64,000 nt of DNA from Artemisia argyi (lineage: Eukaryota > Streptophyta > Magnoliopsida > Asterales > Asteraceae): NCBI GenBank assembly GCA_030686995.1, contig CM060692.1, positions 13,063,465 through 13,127,464 of the forward strand, given 5' to 3'. The notes below the pieces were generated by a model, which did no database searches, was not told the DNA's origin, and was given only the letters and a program-made list of their open reading frames with translations. The first letter of the stretch is position 1. Each line of letters opens with the position of its first letter. This document shows positions 1-10,820 of this stretch, one piece after another. The translations under genes were made by a program, and so were the position numbers.

Positions 1-181
1 AACCCTGCCTTTTGTTGGGTTGTGCAAAAACCTTATCTGTGAATAACTAACACAACGTGGCTTCTTGAACACTATATCTTAAACCGGTTTATCCGAAAAT
101 TCATTTATTATTGTAGTAAATTATTTAATACTGTAGTAGATTTATGACACCCTAACTATTAAGAAAATATATACTAATAAG

Positions 182-248
<67 letters not shown>

Positions 249-467
249 TAAAAGACGTGTTTTGAGGGTCAGCCTAACAGACCCCTTTCTTATCTGTACC
301 AAAAATTCCACAACTTTGGCCCCCATTACCCGATATGCCCATTTTTCCACCTCCATATTAAAGTAATACTAAAATTTTCATTGAAACATCAGGGAAATCG
401 GTTCTCTACGGGCTGAAGACTAAGTACTCCTTATATTCAGCACAAGCTAACTCCACCCTTGGAAACG
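1..467. other. AT-rich flank without a gene
   Basis: No coding segment is supportable here. The only marked structure is the long T run listed separately. Open frames in this stretch consist mostly of lysine codons read from the T run on the other strand and carry no domain. It is the left flank of the receptor-kinase fragment and could contain promoter remnants of it, but no TATA box or other element stands out. Confidence 0.5.
184..247. repeat. poly(T) run, 64 T
   Basis: An uninterrupted run of 64 T. Read on the minus strand it is a poly(A) tract, as left by a LINE or SINE inserted on that strand, but the sequence to its right shows no recognisable LINE protein. Runs this long are unstable and may also be an assembly artefact. 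Confidence 0.85.
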
Positions 468-1190
468 ATGGACTATCACCGCTGCTGCAGTTTCATTTTC
501 AGCCTCACATTCTTCCTCCTTGTCTTCAACTGCTGATGATGCAGCCATCATGGCTAAGCTTTCCACATCCATTTCCCCTACCCCGTCTTCGTGGGATGGG
601 AACAATTTCAGTCCATGGGAAGGAATTATTTGTGACAACTACAACAGTGTTACTATCATTAATCTTGCTCAGAAATCACTCACTGGAACCCTCCCATCTG
701 ACCTCAACAGGCTTTATAACCTTAGAACTCTAGCTATGAAAGGAAACTCATTATCGGGTGCTTTACCAACATTAGCCAACTTTGATTCCCTTGAACACGT
801 TATACTCCATAGTAACAACTTTACTTAAATCCCCTCAGACTTTTTTCATCGTCTCGCTAATCTCCAGATTTTTAGCATTTCAAGCAACTTACAGTTGACC
901 CCATGGAGTCTCCCTAACTACCTTACTTGGAGTACCAATTTACAAGTCTTTGAGGCCAACCAAGCCAACATATATGGTTCCATTCCTGACGTTTTCGATA
1001 GACTTCTTAATTTGGGTAGACTCCACCTGTCTTACAATAACCTCACTGGAAGTCTGCCTGCATCTTTTAATGGATTACGGATTCAAAATTCATTGCTTAA
1101 TAATCAGCTTCAAGGCCTTTCTTGTACGCTTGATGTACTCTCTTCCATAACTCAAATTAGTCAAGTTTCGTTAGAAGGTAATGCGTTCAC
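468..1190 (+). pseudogene. TMK-like LRR receptor kinase, ectodomain fragment
   Basis: An ATG at 468 starts a hydrophobic stretch typical of a secretion signal (aromatic and Leu/Val rich), but it is in a different frame from the rest. From about 520 the frame encodes an N-terminal LRR cap (SSWDGNNFSPWEGIICDN) followed by plant-type LRRs with LxGxLP and NxLxG spacing. A TAA at 826-828 breaks the frame, which resumes unchanged through further LRRs to about residue 220. Spacing and wording resemble the first LRR block of TMK/BARK-type receptor kinases, plasma-membrane proteins linked to auxin signalling. Transmembrane and kinase parts are absent. At about 1190 the LRR text stops and LINE endonuclease text follows in the same frame. 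A dead gene fragment; the TMK assignment is by resemblance. Confidence 0.65.
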
Positions 1191-1516
1191 TGGTTGGAAT
1201 CCTTTCTATGTTAGATTGATGGTAATCGATATGACACCTCAAAATGTTTTGTGCAAAGTGGAATTGGTGCAAAGTAATACAGAATCAAGTTTTATTGTAG
1301 TATTGTGTATGCTAGTAATAATGGTGCTGAGAGGAGGAGCTTATGGGGTGATTGTGTTTTGAATAAGCAGGCTGTGGGTAAGAACCCATGGGTAATTTTG
1401 GGTGATTTTAGTGTTACTTTAGATGTTTCATAACTCTCATCTGGTGCCTCTATTAGTACTCAAGATATGCATGACTTTAAAGATGCTGTGAACACTATGG
1501 AAGTTGATGATATATG
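1191..1516 (+). mobile_element. LINE endonuclease fragment (non-LTR retrotransposon)
   Basis: After GWNP at 1195 the translation reads as the middle of a plant L1-type endonuclease (endonuclease/exonuclease/phosphatase fold). A YASNN motif follows one frameshift near 1300. Then comes an ERRSLW segment and the conserved pWvilGDF signature at about 1389-1410, with the next residue Ser where Asn is usual. A stop lies at about 1429-1431 and an acidic DDICV end at about 1507-1520. Apurinic/apyrimidinic-type endonucleases nick target DNA for target-primed reverse transcription. Both flanks are cut: LRR sequence at the left and a Copia LTR start at the right. Confidence 0.7.
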
Positions 1517-2450
1517 TGTTGGTTATGCGCTCGTAAATCAATAATTATACGGCTAGAAATTACGTGAGCCTATCGGGGCACACACGTATACACGAAGAAC
1601 ACGTTTATTGTATATTTAATATACATCTGTTAAATATATTTATTAAATGTATAATATGTTTTACGAAATAATTTAACGGTTGTTAGTTTAAATCGTTGGA
1701 CACTTTAACTAATTTAAATATATGTTAAATATAAAAGAGAGGGACTTGGATATACATCCGATCATAAAAGAAAAACACACGACAAAGAATTATATGGAAA
1801 TGATTTTTGTGGTTTTTTCTTTTGATCAAAATGTTATACGACCACAATATAAAAGAAGCTTAGGATTGTTTTTGTTTTCCTTTTTGATCATCACACGACA
1901 ACAAAAACAATAAAAAGGAAATGATTTTATTGTCTTTTCCTTTTGGTCCTCATTTACCGCAAGAGGAGAAAATAAAAACAAATAGACAAACAAATCTTTT
2001 GTTTTATTTTGTCTCTTACCTTAATAGGATTGCCTAGTATATAAGTCATTCTCTTCTCCTTATTTCATCGGGACAATATTGTATTTGACAAGAAGTAAAA
2101 ACAATTCATACGTATTGTATTCATACGTATAATTTTATTTTTCCGAATTGGTTTCAAGCAAAATAAGAACAAGCAAAGTGTTTTCCTAGTTCATCGTGAA
2201 GCAAGCACGTTATCCTAACGTGCTTCCTTTGACGTGTTGTATGTGCATTCGATAAAGATCAACTCACTATAGTTGATTGGTTCGTGTGTTCGTGATCAAG
2301 ATCAAGACTTGGTGTTTATCTATTTTTCAATAGATTCGAGGTTAGTATTTTATGTAGTTTAATTATGTGTTTTAATCCAAAACATTAAATATAGATCTAT
2401 CCGCTGCATACTCATGGTATTGATGGTTTAATCAATATGAATTCCCTACA
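1517..2450 (+). mobile_element. 5' LTR of Copia element A
   Basis: Begins TGTTGG directly after the LINE fragment, ends CCTACA just before a Met-tRNA-like primer site, and carries a TATA-like box (AGTATATAAG) at 2036-2045. About 934 bp. The U3 part is AT rich, with repeated short TTTTGTTTT-like words. The matching 3' LTR is not in this window because the element is cut at 9446. Confidence 0.6.
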
Positions 2451-2451
2451 G

Positions 2452-2466
2452 TGGCATCACGAGCCA
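2452..2466 (+). promoter_or_regulatory. primer-binding site of Copia A, Met-tRNA type, decayed
   Basis: GTGGCATCACGAGCCA resembles the plant Copia primer site TGGTATCAGAGC, complementary to initiator Met-tRNA, with a few substitutions. It lies one base after the presumed LTR end CCTACA, where minus-strand DNA synthesis is primed. Confidence 0.55.
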
Positions 2467-3984
2467 TCTCGTTTTGTGTTATGGGTTACACATAGAGTCG
2501 CTTGCTACGCTAATTAAACACATATATTAATTGTTATGACAATAACATGCATTATTGTCATTTAATTAAATCTTGTCTTGTTTAATTATTAATGGTTAAT
2601 AATACTTAAAAGGGGTTAGGAAAATTAAAAGATTATTGTGACATGTACTTTTTCTTTTTCGTTTTTCAATCTTAATGCTTGTGCGGTCATCGTTATGACG
2701 TGTGTGATCCACTTGGTACCAAGCTCAAAAACCTTGTGGGAGCCTTAGATTCTCCAATTTGGGAAGACTCATTCTTGAGTTTTGGAGCATTACTTGTTTT
2801 ATTGATTTCCATTAGAGTCTGTCTTCGCTTCTACCCCTTCTTCTGTCTGTTATTAATTACTTATATGTTTTATTCCTTGTGACTTGCTTTACATATATGC
2901 TATTGATTTTGGAAATAAAAACAGACTAATTACTTATATCGAAACTTGCTTTTAATTAAATCGTGGGTTCCATCAAGCTATTGATGGTGTGGATCATTAC
3001 TGAAAGCTACCAGGATATAGCTTGCTGGATATCGTGAGATTTAATTATTTTTTGTTAATATACAGACTTAATTCGTTATAATCAGTTATGTGTTATGTGT
3101 AAAACTTATTTTTTTACACTAAAATGGACTATAAACTATTGAAATATGATTTAATTAAATCGCGGTTTCTATCAAGCTATTGAGGGTGTGGATCATTACA
3201 TGAAGCTACCATGATATAGCTTGCTGGATGTCGTGTGATTTTAATAAACGTTTACTATAAGATAACTAAAGTTTTGTGCTTTTATTAATGATCTTTGATG
3301 ATATCAAGATCTAGGGTTTTGTGTGGTCTTTTCCCGCCCCACTACATGCTTCGGAACATGAGAGAATTATCGGAAGAACTTGGGTCTTTTGACTCATGCA
3401 GAGTGCAATATAGGGTTCTTGACCATTCTTTGCCTATGATATTAGTACACCTAATAAGTTGAAAAATTATTTTTTTTGCAAACTTGTGTTACAAAGATAT
3501 ATGCATTCCTCTTTGTTCACAATTTTTGATACTTGCTTTTGTAAAAAATTATGTGATACCTTATTTGAAATTTAAGTCCATGTCATCCAAGTTTGAAAAA
3601 ACTTACACTTGCCTTTTGCTCTTCGTTAGACGTGAGCAAATTGTAACCCAAGGTGTTTATTCTCTAGCGTGAGACCTAGAGTTATTTACACATGTTCTCT
3701 AATTGGACAACTTAAGCAAGTCAAGCGGTGAGGTCCTTGAGCCCGAGGCATAAGATGAGACAAAACATGCATGACACTAGTAGCTTGTACTCTAGTGCCA
3801 TAAGTCTCATAAATCTAAGAGTTGCACTTGTAATGCAATTGTCGCACGCTGCCTACCTCTTGTACCCATAAGACATACCAGAGTAGTAAGCACTACCGTG
3901 ATGAGTGGGAGTTCAAGAAGGTCTTGGCCTTTTAGTAAATTAATTATTTTATTTATTAAAATAATTTACCAAATTAAACTTCTT
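2467..3984 (+). other. Copia A leader, no intact gene
   Basis: A 1.5 kb stretch between primer site and gag with no convincing reading frame. It contains the ~96 bp direct repeat listed separately and ends in sequence that leads into the gag text (WYRNLRIVL) near 3990. Long untranslated leaders are common in Copia elements. Confidence 0.5.
2951..3245 (+). repeat. two direct copies of a ~96 bp segment
   Basis: Copies at 2951-3046 and 3150-3245 share the order TTAATTAAATCG, ATCAAGCTATTGA, GTGTGGATCATTAC, GATATAGCTTGCTGGAT, with scattered substitutions. They lie 199 bp apart in the Copia A leader. No open frame crosses both, so a leader RNA or DNA function, or simple duplication, is more likely than coding. 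Confidence 0.75.
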
Positions 3985-4130
3985 CAACTGGTATCGGAAT
4001 TTAAGAATCGTCCTCACAACCGAGGATAAGTTAACCTATGTGGAGCATCCCATACCTGCTACTCTTGTTCCTCTAACTCCTGAGCAGTAGGTTCCTGCTG
4101 ATGTTCTTGCGGCTCATGCCCAATGGGTTA
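3985..4130 (+). pseudogene. Copia A gag, N-terminal piece
   Basis: From about 3989 the frame reads WYRNLRIVLTTEDK and later HPIP and AAHAQW, the usual beginning of a plant Copia Gag. A stop (TAG) lies at about 4087. The text is interrupted after codon 'Val' at 4129 by the solo LTR and resumes at 7679 without losing its place once the 5 bp duplication is removed. Gag forms the cytoplasmic virus-like particle. Confidence 0.7.
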
Positions 4131-7100
4131 TGTAACACCCCCAAAAATTGATACAGTGGAAGACTCAACAAGCTTTCGGGGTGCTACGGGGATTGGTATC
4201 CATTCAAAGTCATGAAAGAACGAGATAAAGTAAACATAAGAAAAACACAACCCAAACGGCTTTTAAAGTTTACATTTATCCCAAGAATTATCCAAGTAAG
4301 GCCCAAAAGAAATAAACATAGGTCCACAATAGTTATCAGAGTTTTAGAAATATAGATCCATAACCGGTGCCAATGCCAAGCCTCCAATCCCAAGCATCCA
4401 TAGAGCATCACTTAATTACCTGAGAAAACGTGCTAAAAGTCAGCTTTCGCTGGTGAGATCATAGGTTTAGATTCATAATTCGATATAGTGGACATATACG
4501 CAAAACGCTTGCTAGCTAGACTAGGGCTCAATCATCCAACCAAAATAATCCAACCAAATCAAATCATCTCTATAGGTGCACGCTATAGCTCAAATTAATC
4601 CAATCAATAGCTTACCTAGCTCAAGTCTAGGCCTCGCTCTATAATCAATCCAATAGCTTACCTAGTTCGGGGACTAGGCCTCACTCAACAACCAAATCAA
4701 TAGCTTACCTAGATCTAGTCTAGGCCTCGCTCTATAACCAAATCAAATAGCTTACCTAGTTCGGGGACTAGGCCTCGCTCAACAACCAAATCGATAGCTT
4801 ACCTAGCTCAAGTCTAGGCCTCGCTCAATAACCGAATCAATAGCTTACCTAGATCTAGTCTAGGCCTCGCTCTACCTAGTTCTATAAGCATAGCAAGTTT
4901 TGAAATCAAAAAGCGATAATAGTCCACATAAAACATTTGCACGTTTCTCATCCCAAGTATTGAAAACAAAGTTCAAGAGTAAAAGTGGGGCTATGACTCA
5001 CCTCAAGTCCAGAAATCCTCAAAAGAAACGATAGAAGAAAGACGTAAGTAATCTCAAGCAACTCACGTAACGGCGACTACAGACTCGGCACTTCCTAACA
5101 ATATCAAACTCGTTCAGAAATCATTTCCTCAAAATCAAATATTCCCATTCCCGAACGTATTCCATTTCACTTTCCAAAAATATCCATTTCTCGAATTAAC
5201 TTCATATTAATTTGAAATTCGACGTTTGGTATCCATATGGGTGGTGGGTCGACACAACTCAAACCAAAAAGCCACAACGAACGAAATAATAAACCAACTA
5301 TAGGTCTAATGTTAGCCCAACATATTATTTAAATAATTATCGAAGCTTATTAAATCCGTCGATTTGATAATCTCCCTTATTTATTTACGTAATATATCGT
5401 TCCAAAATTATACCCAACCTAAATCACATAGCACAAAATACTATATGGCAAATATCGTAGTCCAATAAATTCCCTATATATATCGTCCAATTTGCCAAAT
5501 TTGTCAATTTAGCCAAATTCCACGAGATATATAGTAATTTATTATTCTAATACACGTACCACAACCTATGGGCGTCGTAGGATACGATGCCCATTAATAT
5601 GCTCATTTTCTATAGCTAAATAAACCCTATTTAACCCGTCGATTAAATAAGTTACGTAGTTATAGAAAATAGATATATTAATCGTCATATATCCGTGACA
5701 ACACAAAAGTCACATAACAAAGTCCACTTGGACTTAAGTAACCACAACTCGTATAACTCGATAAATTTTCTAAATTTATAAAAATCGTCATGTTTTTATT
5801 TATTACTTACCCGATGTATTAGTTCACGACATTATTTATAGTTATTTATTTATAATAATACCCCGACATTTATTGCACTATTCGCATAGTATAATAATTA
5901 TCGTTATATTATTATAACGTTTACTCGTGATCGTTTTATTATTAATATACGCATTTATATATATATACATACGTTTATCACGTCCATATACGTATATAAA
6001 CGATTATATTATCAATAATATTATTACGAGTATTATTTTTAATGTTTGATTTTAAATATTTATCGAGTCATAAGAATTTGGTCACATGTCCGAGTCATCA
6101 CTCTCGGCTCATAGTCCAAGTCCACAAATAATATAACCAAGTCATAAATAAATAAACCAAATTCGTCCAAATCAATCCCAAATCCACGTGCTACAACATG
6201 AGGGTCCGACTACGGCACCCGACTAACCTATCTCCGTCATCTAATTGACCGTATCACAATCGGTCCCCAAATCCATACTCGTCAACATAACTCCACAATG
6301 AAATTCATATAACCTCAGCACCAAGTAAATAACATCCACAACAATTAATAATACCAATAACAAATAACAACAATAATCACAAAAAGAACATCAGGAAACC
6401 AACAAAACCACCAAGTATATCATACAATCCGGGTCGACTTACCAAGTCGAACCCGAGTTAAGGTTTCACCACGAGACACGTGGGTCCCACCCGAGACCAT
6501 TAGGTCTCGGTTAGCTCATCCGAGCTCGAACCAATAACCAAACCGAACACCATTGTCCACGGCATCACCAAGACAACAAAAATATACCATCGCCAAAACT
6601 GAAAATCAAACCAAACGGACCCTTAGGGTCATCCCATCTCGGCAGCATCATCAAGAAGCCAACACAAACAAAGATCAAACAATACCAAGACAAAATCACT
6701 AGTGATCCACATCACGAGACCAAGACTAACAAGATACACCCATATATCTCATCAAATCAACCCACACCGAGAGCCTAAGCTCTCGGTTTTCGTTTGACAC
6801 CCACAAAAATCAATAAACCCAGATACCAAACATAGTTTTATACATGTTTTAACAAAAACCCATTAAAGAATAGTCGTATATCCATGAATCGGACACACAT
6901 CGAGACCCACGAGTTGAAACTTGTGGTCACTCACCTTCAAAACGACTCCAAAAACGTATTTCTTCAAAAACCCAACAAGAAAAAGATGAAAAAGTGATGT
7001 TATAGTGGCGGTATTAATTATTTCGTGGTGTTAGAGGAGGTTTTAGAGCGCGTGATTGGTACCAATAGATAGATCTCGAAAAGGTGGTGAAGATGGTGGT

Positions 7101-7673
7101 GTTATTTTTGCGGTGAGGGCGGCGGTGGCGGAGCTATGGTGATATTAAGGTGGCGGCGGTGGTGTATAAAGAAAGAAGAGAGAGAGAGAATATTGGTGAG
7201 ATGTGTTGGTGGGTTTTGTGGTATTCACAGGGACGATTCATGTTATTTACTCTTATAAAATAAAAAGATAACTTTTTAAATAATAATAATAATAGTGGGT
7301 GTAGGGGATTTAGTAGCCCGGTGTCAATACACGGACCAAACCCGAAACTTAAATAACCAAATGTCTTTCAAACCAAACCCGTTCCAAAAATACTAATATC
7401 CGATCCAATAATAAAATGTAATTAAAATTGTTAGGTTAACCTAGTGCCGGAGTCAATGTAGTGCCAAAAATAACGATCTCACAATAAATCATCACGACCG
7501 AATCAACCAAACCATAAATAAATAACCAAATCTCATAAATATCGTACGATTAAAAATCACGTACCAACGTTTGTAAGATAACTCGTCAAAATAAACTTTC
7601 AAAAATTCCAAATTATAATTTTTAATGTAATACGGGTTTTATAAAACGGCTCCCTATTTTGCCAGTTGTCACA
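4131..7673. mobile_element. solo LTR, Ty3/gypsy Tekay-like, inserted in Copia A gag
   Basis: Starts TGTAACACCCCC and ends TTGTCACA, the TG...CA form of an LTR, and is flanked by the 5 bp duplication GGTTA (4126-4130 and 7674-7678). No internal region, primer site or pol is present, so it is best read as a solo LTR left by recombination between the two LTRs of a gypsy element; its length is 3543 bp. The first 60 bases share the layout CCCCC...CGGAAG/GTGGAAG...GGGGTG with the LTRs at 16877 and 29756, whose sense strand is minus. By analogy this one is also minus oriented. It holds a tandem array at 4605-4880 and GGCGGTGGCGG-rich sequence near 7110-7160. Confidence 0.85.
4605..4880. repeat. ~48 bp tandem array, six units, alternating types
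   Basis: Units start with ATAGCTTACCTAG and end with CTAGGCCTCGCTC plus an ATAACCAAATC-like linker. The centre alternates between GCTCAAGT or ATCTAGT and TTCGGGGA, so the array looks like a dimer repeat of about 96 bp with later point changes. It lies entirely in the solo LTR. Confidence 0.85.
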
Positions 7674-7678
7674 GGTTA

Positions 7679-8330
7679 AAGCATCCAAGGACATAGGATT
7701 TCTTATGCTCATAATCATAACTCCAGAACTTCAAAAGAATCTGGAGCACTTTGATTCATATAACATACTTAAGGAATTGAAGACCATGTTTGCTCAACAA
7801 GCAGAACAAGAACTCCTTGAGACTGTGCAGGCCTTTCATGCATGTAAGCACGAGGAGGGGCAATTTGTTAGCACATATGTTTAGAAAATGAAGGGCTATC
7901 TAGATAGACTGGAACACCTTGGTCACCCCATGTCATCTGGCCTTGTAGTGAGCTTAATTCTTACCTCTCTGAACAAGGACTTCGCTAGATTCAGACATAA
8001 TTATAATATGCAATGCATGGGGAAGACAGCGATTGAAGTGCAAGCAATGCTTAAATCGCACAAACAAGGGCTTCCTAAGAAAGATGTTGCTACTCTTGCT
8101 GTACTTACTATACGAGCAGGAAGGATCCAGAAGAATAACAAGAACAAGAAGCCGCTGAATGGTGCTTAGGGTAAGAATCATGGTAAAGACAAGGTTAAGC
8201 TTGCTTATGCCCCCAAGGCCAAAATTCCATCTCCTCCTAAAAGACAGCATCCTGCTAAGGACACTGAGTGTCATAATTGTCACCAGATTGGACACTGGAG
8301 GAGGAATTGTCCTGCCTATTTAGCCAAGTT
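7679..8330 (+). pseudogene. Copia A gag, C-terminal part with zinc knuckle
   Basis: Continues the Gag interrupted at 4130: LMLIIITPELQKNLEHF, then FAQQAEQELLETVQAFHACK, the capsid-like core of plant Copia Gag. A stop (TAG) at 7882-7884 breaks the frame before KMKGYLDRLEHLGHP, and another TAG lies at 8167-8169. A lysine-rich linker leads into a CCHC zinc knuckle, CHNCHQIGHWRRNC (about 8274-8315), which binds element RNA. The frame is otherwise well kept, so decay is recent to moderate. Confidence 0.8.
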
Positions 8331-9030
8331 GATGCAAAAGAAGTGCAATATGGGTAGCAATGCTAACACATCAGGTATCTTCGTCATAGAACTTTATACA
8401 TTTCCTCATAAATCTTGGGTATATGACACTGGTTGTGGTACTCACATCTGTAATACTACTCAGGGTCTCAGGGGAAGTAAGAGACTGAAGCCAGGAGCTT
8501 TAAGCCTGTACGTGGGAAATGGAAACCGTGCAGCCATTGAAGCTATCCGAAGTTTTTATTTATACATCCCTAGTGGTTGAATAATATTACTAGGGGTATT
8601 GTTTCAGTTTCACTTATGAAGGACAAGGGTTATTCTCATTCTTTTACAAATACTGGTATTTGAGTTTCAATGAATAACGTGTTATATTTTAATGATGTTT
8701 CTAGGAATGGTATTTTTGAAATTGATATGGATGATTCTGTTTCGAATGATTGTTCAATGTATTCTGTTAATAGTAAAAGATCCAAGCTTAACTTGGACTC
8801 TACATTCTTGTGGCATTGCTGACTTGCTAACATTAACAAGAAACGCATTGAGAAACTGCAACGTGATAGGCTTCTTAAATCAACTGACCTTATGTCTTTT
8901 TATAAGTGTGAATCGTTTGTGTCAGGGAAGATCCGAACTTCTTCTTTCATTTTATATTAATAAGGGGCTAGTTAGGGAGGAAATATCAATGACAATCAAG
9001 GCAAGAAACCTTTTCCGCATTAAATAGAGA
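8331..9030 (+). pseudogene. Copia A protease and GAG-pre-integrase region
   Basis: Encodes an aspartic protease with the active-site triplet in VYDTGCGTHICN (about 8418-8453), followed by the conserved LYVGNGNRAA strand and IPSG. After a TGA at 8578-8580 the frame is broken by several shifts. The GAG-pre-integrase zinc-finger segment can be followed in another frame near 8795-8945 (LWHCRLANINKKRIEKL, then a single surviving Cys where a CxxC pair is usual). The protease would cut the Gag-Pol precursor inside the particle. Inactive because of stops and shifts. Confidence 0.7.
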
Positions 9031-9035
9031 AAGCT

Positions 9036-9445
9036 ATGGATATGCTTGGACTCATACATTTTGATGTATGTGACCCTTTTAGAACTGTATCAAAACAAGG
9101 ATACAACTATTTCTTAACTTTCACTGATGACTTTATTCGATATGATTATGTTTACCTCCTTAAACATAAACATGAAGTCTTTGAAACTTTCAATGTTTTT
9201 CTAAGTGAAGTTGAGAATCAACTTGGTAAGACCATAAACGCTTTATGGTCTGACCGTGGAGGCGAATATATGAGTCAAGAGTTTATAGATCATCTTAAAA
9301 AGTGTGGGTTTGTCTCGCAACTCTCTTCTCCACGTACACCATAACGTAATGGTGCATCTAAGAGAAGAAATCAAACCCTGCTTGACATGGTAAGATCTAT
9401 GATGATACAAACAACTCTACCAATGTCCTTTTGGGATTATCCTCT
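9036..9445 (+). pseudogene. Copia A integrase core, truncated
   Basis: Integrase catalytic core: first acidic residue in HFDVCDPF, a TDDF segment, and the second in LWSDRGGEY. A TAA at 9342-9344 interrupts the loop, and the place where the third catalytic Glu is expected (NGxSE) reads NGASKRR, so Glu appears replaced by Lys. The text continues to FWDYPLES at about 9450 and is then lost where element P begins. RT and RNase H of this element are not in the window. Confidence 0.75.
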
Positions 9446-9951
9446 TGAGTCATAAAAATATCAAATAGATACATTATATAGCCACCATTTATCCTATTTA
9501 ATTGACTTGTTTTATTATATTTTATATGAGAATAGGTACTTAATCATTGCTTTAGTAATTCTCAAGTAAAAACAAACAATTGGTGAAACTTGGCGATTTT
9601 GGACTAAATATGGACATAAATGACTAAGATTGAAAAAGTCTGCTTAATAGAAGATTAAAGACCATTGCCTGACTTTGAAGCATGCGCCGCATTTGATTTT
9701 ATGATGCGCTGCATATGAAACTTTGGTCAACGAAGATGAACCAGCTTGTTCAACTCCAGATACGCCGCATCTCATTATCAACATGCGCCGTATCACTATC
9801 AAGACTTCACTAGATACAATCCAAGACAATGAAGGACATGCGCCACATAAAGATTCAAGATACACCGCATCTAAAGGCGGTGTACGAATATTCTAGAATA
9901 TATTAATCTTGGACCCTACGCGAAGTTAAGTAGATGTGCCGCATCTAACCC
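9446..9951 (+). mobile_element. element P (Athila-like), first part of 5' LTR
   Basis: Resembles the reverse complement of the LTR of element M (for example ATTTATCCTATTTAATTGACTT and GTAATTCTCAAGTAAAAA), so it is a related LTR in plus orientation, starting at about TGAGTCATAAAA inside the Copia A integrase. It carries paired ATGCGCCGCAT-type words with pair starts at 9681, 9759 and 9837 (78 bp period) and a last word at 9933-9945. It is interrupted at 9951 by element M and continues at 21245, where its TATA box follows. Confidence 0.75.
9681..9945. repeat. paired palindromic words in U3 of element P
   Basis: Near self-complementary words CATGCGCCGCAT, GATGCGCTGCAT, GATACGCCGCATC, CATGCGCCGTATC, CATGCGCCACAT, GATACACCGCATC and GATGTGCCGCATC. 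The first six form three pairs starting at 9681, 9759 and 9837, so the pair period is 78 bp. Once element M is removed, the last word lies about 15 bp before the CTATAAATACCCC TATA box at 21253. Confidence 0.75.
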
Positions 9952-10790
9952 TGATGCGTGCTTTGTGTCATATGCAGTATAGGGGTAATTGCCTATTTCA
10001 AGTTTTACATTTATATTTGGCCGACTTATCCTATAACACACGCACTAACGGACAGTGTATCCGATCAATATGTATATAGTGGTAAGTAGAGTGTCGATCA
10101 CTAAGAGTGGAAGGTAAAGCTTAATTTGTCTATCAATAATTTAATATCCTAAGTTAGTTTTACAATCTAATCTAATGCAAGGGGGTTTAGTCTGAGAGAC
10201 TAGCATAGTTTTGGTTTTGTTAAACAGTAAATTAAACTAATGAAAACGAGTCAGCAAATAGCAACACGTACATAGATAGATAATAGAGACTACAAGAAGA
10301 CCTGTCCTGACAATTAAGTAGCTTGTCACTTGTTTTATTGATAGTTTTATATGAAGTGTATCGTAATCTATTCTTTCTCGTTGGATCGCAAAATATCGGT
10401 GAATAAACCCTTAATAATCACTTATGTCTATCCTACATATCCAAATACGTTAAATTAAATAGGCGAGGGGCAGATATGACAGTCCACGGGCTCAGCTAGA
10501 CACAGAGGTTATCAAAGCAAGTCACCAAAGACATCAACATATAAATTTTAATTAATGGGAAAGCAATTTATGGGGAGTGTACGATGTTCCGTAGGCACAT
10601 ATCACAAGCCCATCAATCCTGATAAATTAAAGCGTACTATTACAATAAAACAAAACTACTTAATGATTTAAATATATGCAGGACGTTCTTACAGCTCTAA
10701 TATCTTTGTTTGGAGTATGTCTTGTGAAGCTTCTGCAACTTTAATTCGTCTCCTTAGGGTTATGTTGCACACAAAATTTGTAACATTCTT

Positions 10791-10806
10791 GGGGTATTTA
10801 TACTTT
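10791..10806 (-). promoter_or_regulatory. TATA box in the LTR of element M
   Basis: Minus-strand AAAGTATAAATACCCC. The same box is present in the 5' LTR near 20640-20655 and, as CTATAAATACCCC, in element P at 21253-21265. It lies 15 bp downstream (sense) of the last palindromic word, which fits an LTR promoter with U3 upstream. Confidence 0.7.
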
Positions 10807-10820
10807 CTGTCTGAGGGTTC

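Noticed and set aside
174..356. Open frame with a poly-Lys run (minus)
   Set aside because: It is the translation of the T run; no domain, no start context.
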